A stretch of DNA of 9,528 nt from UBA4064 sp050179135 (lineage in GTDB: Bacteria > Desulfobacterota > Desulfobacteria > Desulfobacterales > Desulfatirhabdiaceae): NCBI GenBank assembly GCA_050179135.1, contig JBFXFK010000181.1, positions 1 to 9,528 of the forward strand, given 5' to 3'. The position numbers and the translations under genes are program-made. The stretch's first letter is position 1; every line of letters starts with the position of its first letter. The notes under the pieces were generated by a model that searched no databases, was not told the origin of the DNA, and worked only from the letters and a program-made list of their open reading frames with translations. This document shows positions 1 to 6,354 of the stretch, piece by piece.

Positions 1-1
1 C

Positions 2-1099
2 ATGGATCGGGTTGTCCAGAGTTCTGCCAGCGGCATTCTGGCAGCGGATCGAAGCGGCAAAATCCTGTTGATGAATCAGGCGGCCGAGGAACTTTTCGGA
101 TATCCGTTCACAGCGACCAAAAATATGACGGTTGCAGATCTCTATCCGGAAGGCGTGGCCAAAGAGGTCATGAAAAAGCTTCGGGATGAAGCTTACGGGG
201 GTAAAGGAAAGCTTCCGGTGACACGGGTCAACATCCTGACGGCCCGTGGCGAGAAAATTCCGGTTGAAATGACCGGCGCCATCATTTACGAGGATGACAG
301 GGAAGCCGCAACCATGGGCATTTATAATGATCTGCGTGAACGGCTTGCCGTGGGAAAAAAGTTGGAGGAGGCCCAGACCCAGTTGATTCAGTCGGAAAAA
401 ATGGCATCACTTGGACGACTGGCTGCCGGAGTGGCCCATGAAATAAACAATCCCCTGACCGGCATACTGATGTACGGCAGCCTGATTCAGGAAAAGCTGG
501 CGCCGGATCATCCACTCCTGCCCAGCCTGGGTTTCATTCTGGAGGATGCGGAGCGGTGCCGGGATATCGTCAAGAACCTTCTGGCCTACAGCCGTCAATC
601 CAGCACCACCCGCAATTCATTTTCCCTGAATACCCTTGTTGAAGAAAGCCTTGGCCTGATCCGGGATCAGAAGCTGTTCATGACCGTTACGATCCGCCGG
701 AATCTGTCCAGTGACTGGATGCTGGTGTATGCGGATCAGAACAAGATGAGCCAGGTGGTCATCAATCTCATCATCAATGCCATCGATGCCATGAACCGGC
801 AGGGCGTATTGACTCTGACAACTTACCGGAATGATGAAACCGGTATGGCATGTCTGGAGGTGTCGGATACCGGATGCGGAATTCCAAAAGCAAATCTGTC
901 CCGGGTGTTCGATCCGTTTTTCACCACCAAGGAAATGGGAAAGGGAACGGGTTTGGGCCTGAGCACCGCTTATGGCATTGCCAAAGACAATGCCGGTGAC
1001 ATTTCCATCAAACAGACGGGTCCAACTGGCACGACATTTCTTTTGGAAATTCCACTGGATCACGAATCCATGGAAATGATGTCGGAGTCAATTGGATAG
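2..1099 (+). CDS. PAS-domain sensor histidine kinase, NtrB-like (5' end outside window)
   Basis: This is a cytosolic or membrane-attached sensor kinase that would autophosphorylate on histidine and pass phosphate to a receiver domain. Counting from the ATG at base 2, residues 1-115 form a PAS sensor domain (GILAADRSGKILLMN followed by AAEELFGY). A linker helix leads to the dimerisation/phosphoacceptor domain with the H-box VAHEINNPL, where His146 is the phosphorylated residue. The catalytic ATPase domain follows, with the N-box (NLIINAIDA, 255-263), the G1 box (DTGCGIP, 289-295), an F box (FDPFFTTK) and the G2 box (GTGLGL, 315-320). All catalytic motifs are intact. The HEINNPL type of H-box is typical of NtrB-like kinases. 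The ATG lies at the window edge directly before the PAS core, so the real start is probably upstream and further sensing or membrane domains may be missing. The next gene, with a receiver domain, is a natural partner. Confidence 0.93.
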   Translation: MDRVVQSSASGILAADRSGKILLMNQAAEELFGYPFTATKNMTVADLYPEGVAKEVMKKLRDEAYGGKGKLPVTRVNILTARGEKIPVEMTGAIIYEDDREAATMGIYNDLRERLAVGKKLEEAQTQLIQSEKMASLGRLAAGVAHEINNPLTGILMYGSLIQEKLAPDHPLLPSLGFILEDAERCRDIVKNLLAYSRQSSTTRNSFSLNTLVEESLGLIRDQKLFMTVTIRRNLSSDWMLVYADQNKMSQVVINLIINAIDAMNRQGVLTLTTYRNDETGMACLEVSDTGCGIPKANLSRVFDPFFTTKEMGKGTGLGLSTAYGIAKDNAGDISIKQTGPTGTTFLLEIPLDHESMEMMSESIG

Positions 1100-1177
1100 T
1101 GGTGCAACGTCCTTTATGTCGCTGATGTCATTTGGGTCTTTATCGCACACGTATCATTCCGCTCAATCAATTGTATT

Positions 1178-2716
1178 ATGGACAATCACTTTCCCCGGGA
1201 GTATCTGTTGAACGATAATCACGCTGCCATACCCAAAATATCAAACGACGCCGCATTTCAAATCAGCTATACCCCCAGAATTCTGGTCGTGGATGACGAG
1301 GCCCGGATTCGGAATGCCTGCAAGCTGGTTCTGGATGAATGCGGCTATGAGGTGTGTCTGGCCGTAAACGGCAAGGACGGTCTTCAGCAGATTCATGATC
1401 ACCATTATGACATCATCCTTCTCGATCTGATGATGCCGGAACTGTCCGGATTCGACGTTCTGGCCCAGGTCAAGGCACTGCATCCGGATACCGTGGTGAT
1501 TGTAATCAGCGGGTATGCGACACTGGAACATTCGGTGGACGCCATGAAAAACGGGGCTTTTGATTTCATTCCCAAGCCCTTCACACCGGATCATCTGCGG
1601 ATCACGGTGGCCAAGGCCATCGAGCATACGCGGGCCCTTCGGGATATCTCGCAAACCCAGTCACGGCTGCGAACCATGGTCAACCGCCTGTCAGACGGGG
1701 TCATGTGTACCAATCATGACCATCGGGTCGTGCTGGCCAACCCGGCGTTTTTGCGCATGATCGGCAGCCAGTCCGAATCGGTGAGGGGGTGTATCATCGA
1801 TGAATTCATAGACCGGACAGAACTGCTGAATATCATTTATCAGGCTCAGGACATGCCGGAAAATGAATATACGGAACTGACCGGGGAGATGACATTCAAT
1901 GGCCCGGACCGGCCCGATGAAATCGTTCTGAGCGTTAGATGTGCGCCGTTCCGGGACCGAAGCGGCCGGAATCTGGGCGTCATCACGGTGTTGCACGATA
2001 TCACCGCACTCAAGCAAATGGATCGCATGAAATCCGAATTCGTCTCCATGGTCAGCCATGAGATCCGGAGCCCGATGAATTCGGTTCTGATGCAGCTTCG
2101 GGTTGTTCTGGATGGTCTGGCCGGGGATCTGACCCCGAAACAGACAGAAATCCTGGAGCGGGCCTCGGAAAAAATCCAAAATCTGGCTCAAATGACATCC
2201 GAACTGCTGGATCTGGCCCGAATCGAATCCGGCCTGATTTCCCAGGAACGCGAGCATGTGGACATGCTGTCCATTATCCGGGACCAGGTGGCATTTCACC
2301 TTCCCCGGGCAGAATTCGCGTCGGTTACAATCGATCTGGATGTTCCGGAAAAATTGCCCCCGGTTCTGGCAAACCGCCGGAACATGGAAGAAGTTCTGTC
2401 CAATCTGATCACCAATGCCATCAAATACAGCCCCAATGGCGGCCGTGTCAATGTTTCGGCGTCATCCGGATCGGATTATCTGTCGATTCGAATTCAGGAT
2501 TCCGGAATCGGGATCGATGCGGAAGATAAAAATCGCATTTTTCAGAGATTTTACCGGGTCAAAAATGAAAAAACCCGGTACATCCAGGGGACAGGGTTGG
2601 GGTTGGCCCTGGTGAAAAGTATTCTGGAGTCTCACCAGGGGCGCATCAAGGTGGACAGTCAGCCCGGAGAAGGCAGCACATTCTTTGTGTTTCTTCCCCT
2701 GCTGACCGGATGCTGA
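1178..2716 (+). CDS. Hybrid response regulator-PAS-histidine kinase
   Basis: This looks like a signalling relay protein of 512 residues. Residues about 33-150 are a receiver domain with the acidic pair Asp39-Asp40, phosphoacceptor Asp83 (LLDLMMPE), the switch residue Ser111 (VISGYA) and Lys133 (IPKPF). A helical linker leads to a PAS domain (about 163-278). The HisKA domain has His294 in VSHEIRSPMNS. The ATPase domain has the N-box NLITNAIKY (409-417), G1 DSGIGI (441-446) and G2 GTGLGL (471-476). No transmembrane segment and no DNA-binding domain are visible. Placing the receiver before the kinase suggests that phosphorylation by another kinase, perhaps the one 78 bases upstream, controls its activity; that is inference. 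The ATG at 1178 has no Shine-Dalgarno sequence. An in-frame TTG at 1208 has GGGAG six bases upstream and may be the true start, making the protein 502 residues. The gene ends one base from the convergent gene. Confidence 0.93.
   Translation: MDNHFPREYLLNDNHAAIPKISNDAAFQISYTPRILVVDDEARIRNACKLVLDECGYEVCLAVNGKDGLQQIHDHHYDIILLDLMMPELSGFDVLAQVKALHPDTVVIVISGYATLEHSVDAMKNGAFDFIPKPFTPDHLRITVAKAIEHTRALRDISQTQSRLRTMVNRLSDGVMCTNHDHRVVLANPAFLRMIGSQSESVRGCIIDEFIDRTELLNIIYQAQDMPENEYTELTGEMTFNGPDRPDEIVLSVRCAPFRDRSGRNLGVITVLHDITALKQMDRMKSEFVSMVSHEIRSPMNSVLMQLRVVLDGLAGDLTPKQTEILERASEKIQNLAQMTSELLDLARIESGLISQEREHVDMLSIIRDQVAFHLPRAEFASVTIDLDVPEKLPPVLANRRNMEEVLSNLITNAIKYSPNGGRVNVSASSGSDYLSIRIQDSGIGIDAEDKNRIFQRFYRVKNEKTRYIQGTGLGLALVKSILESHQGRIKVDSQPGEGSTFFVFLPLLTGC
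1197..1201 (+). promoter_or_regulatory. Candidate ribosome binding site favouring a TTG start at 1208
   Basis: GGGAG sits six bases before an in-frame TTG at 1208-1210, ten codons into the longest reading frame of the hybrid kinase. The ATG at 1178 is preceded by AT-rich sequence without any purine-rich motif. All recognisable domains begin after residue 30, so either start gives a full-function protein. Confidence 0.4.
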
Positions 2717-2717
2717 T

Positions 2718-4364
2718 TCAACTGGGCGCCCAGAACACCAGATAGCTTTCGCCACGGGTAAAGGCGCTTGACTGTGAGGAAATGACCGAAAACACCATTT
2801 CCGGCTGGCTGTTGGCATCCAGATCGGCAATCATCACATCGCTGACATGACCGGTTACATCCGATGTTTTCCATTTGGAACTCATTCCCAGACCATCCCA
2901 GACCAGACATTCGATATGCCCGTTTTTGAATATACGCAGATTGGGAAGCAGGTGGGTGGTCAGGTCCTTGTTATTGATCACAAGCAGCTCATTTTTACCA
3001 TCCCGGTCAATATCGAAAATCAGAATGCGCTGAGGCAGATAATATCGCTTTTTGCGCGGCACGTCGGACTGACGGTCACCCGAATCATCCGATGGATACG
3101 GCAGATATGCCGCACTTCCGGTAAACCGCTCGGGGCTGACCCATTCGATCTCGCCGGAAGCATCTGAAATTTCGATAAAACCTGACTGGGTCATCCGTGC
3201 GAGGATATCCCGGCCATCGTTCAGGGCATTGCCCTGACTGTAAGAAAATACTGTTTCGCCGGAAGGCAGTGACAGGGACCCATCCACCCCGTATGCACCG
3301 TTCTGCCAGCTCATCCGGTCAATTGTAGATGCAAACAGCCCGGGGCGGCCCGATTCCTGTCCCAGAAGCATATCCCCGGACTGGTTTTTTTCCACCCGAA
3401 GATACCGGTCGATTTCCGCAGTCCGGACAAGCTGGTTTCCATCCCATTCCAGTACAAGGGATTTGACCCGGGTTTTCTCCCGAATCAGCCGGTTGACAAA
3501 GATTTCCGCACGTCCGTTGCCATTGATATCTCCCACATCCACCCGAAAGAAATATGTATCCCTTTCCGGTGCTGTTTCGGCAAATTTTTGAAGTTTTCCG
3601 TCCTGATACCGGAATACGGAAATTGTATTGTCCAGAATCAGGATGACTTCATCCTTTCGGTCCCCATCGATATCGCCTTTGGCGATACTTCTGATTTCCC
3701 CTTCAAATTTGGGGCTTTTCCAGATCAAAACCGGTGTCTTGCCATCTGCCGCAACGGTTTTGAGCGGTTCGTGGGAAAGCTGATCAATGCCTTTCCACAG
3801 CTTTTCGGGATGCTGATGGCTTTCACCGGTCCCGGCAGACGCAGCGGGAACCGGTTGTTCAGAAACCTTGACAGAATCCGTTTTGGGTTTTCCCAGAAGT
3901 GTTCCCGAAATTTCTCCGGCCAACTGATTGATCTGGGAAAGGACATTCCCCTGTGTTTTCCCCTGCTGACTGAAATTCAAACGGGACAGTCCGCTTGCCG
4001 TATCGATCAGCCGACTGTCGGTACGGGCATCTTCCCCCAGTAGGGAGACATCACCAATCACCACAAAATCGGCTTTCAATTTTTTGCCCAGTGACAAGGC
4101 AACCGGTTCGGTAATGGGATCAACCAGACTTTTAAGCAGACTGCGGCTGTCATCATTATCGACGACCTCAATGCCGTCAACTGCGGCCAGGCGGGTATTC
4201 AGCATCTCCTGAATCCCCTTTTGCAGAAAAGACAGGTCTCCGGAGGTATGAATGTCAAACGGCAGCACCAGAATTCGGAGATCGGATGCCGCAAATGAAG
4301 GCATCGATACCAGGAGCGCCAGGCTGGAAATTGAAATAATCCAGTTATAAAATCGTTTTTTCAA
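2718..4364 (-). CDS. Exported FG-GAP/VCBS-repeat protein with TolB-N/FlgO-like N-terminal domain
   Basis: The 548-residue product starts with a signal peptide (MKKR, a hydrophobic core at 8-20, then MPSFA with probable cleavage after Ala25). No lipobox cysteine is seen, so it is probably a periplasmic, outer-membrane or surface protein. Residues about 28-125 (RILVLPFDIHTSGDLSFLQKG; later ADFVVIGDVSLLG) resemble the alpha/beta domain of TolB-N, FlgO and CsgG-type envelope proteins. A Ser/Pro/Ala-rich linker (about 160-185) precedes a repeat region. Four acidic calcium-loop motifs of the FG-GAP/VCBS kind are seen: DIDGDRKDEV (231-240), DINGNGRAEI (279-288), DIDRDGKNEL (451-460) and a degenerate DLDANSQPEM (514-523). 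This predicts a beta-propeller. The start is TTG at 4364-4362, supported by AAGGAG ten bases upstream. The ribosome binding site overlaps the stop of the upstream glycosyltransferase gene, so the two are co-transcribed and perhaps translationally coupled. Exact function is not known. Confidence 0.88.
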   Translation of the reverse strand: MKKRFYNWIISISSLALLVSMPSFAASDLRILVLPFDIHTSGDLSFLQKGIQEMLNTRLAAVDGIEVVDNDDSRSLLKSLVDPITEPVALSLGKKLKADFVVIGDVSLLGEDARTDSRLIDTASGLSRLNFSQQGKTQGNVLSQINQLAGEISGTLLGKPKTDSVKVSEQPVPAASAGTGESHQHPEKLWKGIDQLSHEPLKTVAADGKTPVLIWKSPKFEGEIRSIAKGDIDGDRKDEVILILDNTISVFRYQDGKLQKFAETAPERDTYFFRVDVGDINGNGRAEIFVNRLIREKTRVKSLVLEWDGNQLVRTAEIDRYLRVEKNQSGDMLLGQESGRPGLFASTIDRMSWQNGAYGVDGSLSLPSGETVFSYSQGNALNDGRDILARMTQSGFIEISDASGEIEWVSPERFTGSAAYLPYPSDDSGDRQSDVPRKKRYYLPQRILIFDIDRDGKNELLVINNKDLTTHLLPNLRIFKNGHIECLVWDGLGMSSKWKTSDVTGHVSDVMIADLDANSQPEMVFSVISSQSSAFTRGESYLVFWAPS

Positions 4365-4374
4365 GTTTGTCAGT

Positions 4375-4380
4375 CTCCTT
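4375..4380 (-). promoter_or_regulatory. Ribosome binding site fixing a TTG start
   Basis: On the minus strand AAGGAG (4380 to 4375) lies ten bases before TTG at 4364-4362. It overlaps the TAA stop (4382-4380) of the upstream gene. No in-frame ATG occurs before codon 21, which is inside the signal peptide, so TTG is the only start that keeps the signal peptide whole with reasonable spacing. Confidence 0.75.
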
Positions 4381-6188
4381 TATCTCAATAAATAAATATA
4401 AATCGAATACCCAACCCTGTCATCGGGCTGACGCATCTTCAGCGAAAATGGAACGGCTTTTTGAATGGCATCGATGTCGGTATAATACAGCCACGTGGCA
4501 CTGATGGCCCATGGACTTTTGGCAATCCGGTCCGGTGGGGCCTGGCTGATTCCATAATATTGGGTTTCCGGAGATCCGTTTGGCCCGTAATAAATCAGGT
4601 TGATTTCCGGAATGCGTTTCAAATCCATGTAAGCCTTCAACCCTTTGATATCCTGACCCCAGTCGATATTGGAATCCGCAAAATAGCGAATTCCCTTTTC
4701 AGGTCCGCCGGCCAGTTCATTAAAATAAGACAGATAATGGGGATGAATCAACAAGGAAGACAGAATGAACCATCCGGTCAACGCGGCAATGACGGGTGAA
4801 ACCGGTTTCCGGGCAGGAAACATGCGGGGTATCAGAAAACCGGCCAGGACATACAAAAATGGATATATGGGCAAAATCAGCCGCAATCCAAGTTGCGACT
4901 GACAGATCAGGCTGTAAAAAAGAAAAAAGACCGCACAGGGAATCAAAAGGGATATCACCTGATATCGGGTAAACGCATCCAGCGGAATGAACCGCACAAA
5001 GGGGTTCACGGAAACCGATTCCGGTTTGACGCGGGTATTTTTGTGCCCGTGTTTGGGACGGGATATGCGTGTATATAGCGTCAGAAGGCCTGGAAGAACC
5101 AGAACAATCAGAAACGGCAGAGGGGTTTTGAGGAGAAAGGCTGCGAGGTAATAGCCGGGCAGATTGCCGCCTGAAGCATACCGTTTTCCCATAAACCAGT
5201 TGGGATGATGACTTTCCCGATCCTGATGCAGGGTCAAATCCAGTCCTCTCAGATAGGCTGTTGGCAGAAAGACCGGGATATCCGAGAGGATCGGAGCATC
5301 GGCCAATTGGCGAAAAATGGCACTTTCGACCGCGTTTGGCCGATTCTGAAGGGCATTGTGATAGGTCCGGATGGATGAAAAACTGCCGTCAAACCGGTAG
5401 ATGGCGTTGGTCATGAATACAGATGAAACCAGAACCAGCAGAAATAGGCCTGCGGGGGAAAACCGGAAACCGGGACGGGGTGAGTGATCACGAGCTTCCG
5501 GATGGAAATATCTGGTGCACAGGCTGATCAGAATGAATATGGGGAACAGGAGAAGACCGGAATATTTGGCATTGATGGCAAGAAAGGTAAACAATGATGC
5601 ACCGATCAGATCCAGGATGCGGCGATGGCGTAACGCACGGCCATAATGGGTAATGGCCATAAAAACAAACGCGGTCAGTGCCAGATCCAGTGTGACAAGT
5701 CTGGAATGGGCCAGGATATTGGGGCAAAACACGTAAAAGAGCAGTGCGACATACCCGGATGTCCAGCCGGACAGTTCTCTGGCAAACAAAAAAACATACA
5801 GTCCCAGCAGAATGGACAAACCAATGATCATCAGTCTGCCTTTGAACAGGATTGAATCCGCTTCGTTAACCTGATACAGAAACCGGGACCCCAGTTCAAA
5901 TGGATACATCTCGTCCTGCGGCGGTTTTTTTTCCGGAAGATTGACCGGTGACATCATGAGGGGCAACGCCGCATAAGCCCGGATCAGCCAGGGATAACCT
6001 GGCGGCGCATCCATGTGGCCGGTCAGCAACCGGTAAGCCCCGGCATAGAGATGAACCCCCTCTTCAACCGAAGCGGACTTCATCCGGTTGCTGGTGATGG
6101 TCTGAAGCGGAATCAAACAGAGCAGTAAAAAAAGCAGGCCGCAGCGGTAAAGGTTCCATTGACCGGGCCCGCGTGTTTTTTTCTTCAT
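4380..6188 (-). CDS. GT39/PMT-like multi-pass membrane glycosyltransferase (GT-C fold)
   Basis: This is an inner-membrane enzyme expected to move a sugar from a polyprenyl-phosphate carrier to an acceptor on the outer face of the membrane. Acceptor and sugar cannot be told. Numbering from a TTG at 6218, a first membrane helix (about 25-42) is followed by the loop motif VEEGVHLYAGAY, whose Glu52/Glu53 match the acidic catalytic position of PMT/ArnT-like proteins. A second loop carries LVTLDLALTAF (Asp178). About eleven hydrophobic helices follow. The C-terminal soluble part has HPHYLSYFNELAGGP and then DSNIDWGQDIK (515-525), a signature often seen in this family. I prefer the ATG at 6188-6186 (602 residues, MKKKTRGPGQW then helix 1) over TTG at 6218, because the longer form would overlap the divergent gene region. 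Neither start has a clear Shine-Dalgarno sequence. It is the first gene of a two-gene operon with the FG-GAP/VCBS protein. Confidence 0.88.
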   Translation of the reverse strand: MKKKTRGPGQWNLYRCGLLFLLLCLIPLQTITSNRMKSASVEEGVHLYAGAYRLLTGHMDAPPGYPWLIRAYAALPLMMSPVNLPEKKPPQDEMYPFELGSRFLYQVNEADSILFKGRLMIIGLSILLGLYVFLFARELSGWTSGYVALLFYVFCPNILAHSRLVTLDLALTAFVFMAITHYGRALRHRRILDLIGASLFTFLAINAKYSGLLLFPIFILISLCTRYFHPEARDHSPRPGFRFSPAGLFLLVLVSSVFMTNAIYRFDGSFSSIRTYHNALQNRPNAVESAIFRQLADAPILSDIPVFLPTAYLRGLDLTLHQDRESHHPNWFMGKRYASGGNLPGYYLAAFLLKTPLPFLIVLVLPGLLTLYTRISRPKHGHKNTRVKPESVSVNPFVRFIPLDAFTRYQVISLLIPCAVFFLFYSLICQSQLGLRLILPIYPFLYVLAGFLIPRMFPARKPVSPVIAALTGWFILSSLLIHPHYLSYFNELAGGPEKGIRYFADSNIDWGQDIKGLKAYMDLKRIPEINLIYYGPNGSPETQYYGISQAPPDRIAKSPWAISATWLYYTDIDAIQKAVPFSLKMRQPDDRVGYSIYIYLLR

Positions 6189-6354
6189 GAATGGGTTCAA
6201 TTTGTGGTATTTATCCAAAAAATTGCAGAAACCACATGAGAGGCGTCATATCGCCAATGACATGATTGTTTCCCGTGAAAACGCCAAATGGCTTACCATT
6301 ATCATGGATCATTCCGGTTGCCAAAATAAAAATCAACATGAAACCGCGTTATAT
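6189..6354. promoter_or_regulatory. Divergent intergenic region between the two glycosyltransferase genes
   Basis: With the preferred starts (ATG at 6188 on the minus strand, ATG at 6355 on the plus strand) 166 bases separate the two genes, and both promoters should lie here. I found only weak matches. On the minus strand, TTGGCA (6324-6319) and GATAAT (6303-6298) are 15 bases apart, shorter than ideal. No convincing plus-strand promoter or ribosome binding site was seen. Confidence 0.35.

Noticed and set aside
617..1063. 148-codon minus-strand frame opposite the first kinase
   Set aside because: It overlaps the conserved N and G boxes of the kinase on the other strand and has no independent support.
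1100..1177. Promoter or terminator between the two kinase genes
   Set aside because: I saw no convincing hairpin with a T-run and no paired -35/-10 elements in these 78 bases, so no call is made.
1691..2299. 202-codon open frame on the minus strand inside the hybrid kinase gene
   Set aside because: It is opposite intact PAS and HisKA coding sequence. Its translation is rich in His, Gln and Cys without family resemblance, as expected of an antisense shadow.
2722..2733. Palindrome CTGGGCGCCCAG as a bidirectional terminator
   Set aside because: As RNA it allows only a four-pair stem with a four-base loop, and no T-run follows on either strand.
3588..4043. 151-codon plus-strand frame opposite the FG-GAP gene
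   Set aside because: It is a shadow of the minus-strand gene, with no ribosome binding site or recognisable motif.
6187..6218. Overlap of the two divergent glycosyltransferase genes by their longest possible frames
   Set aside because: It depends on an ATG at 6187 and a TTG at 6218, neither with a ribosome binding site. Later starts (6355 plus strand, 6188 minus strand) give normal N-termini just before the first membrane helix and leave room for promoters.
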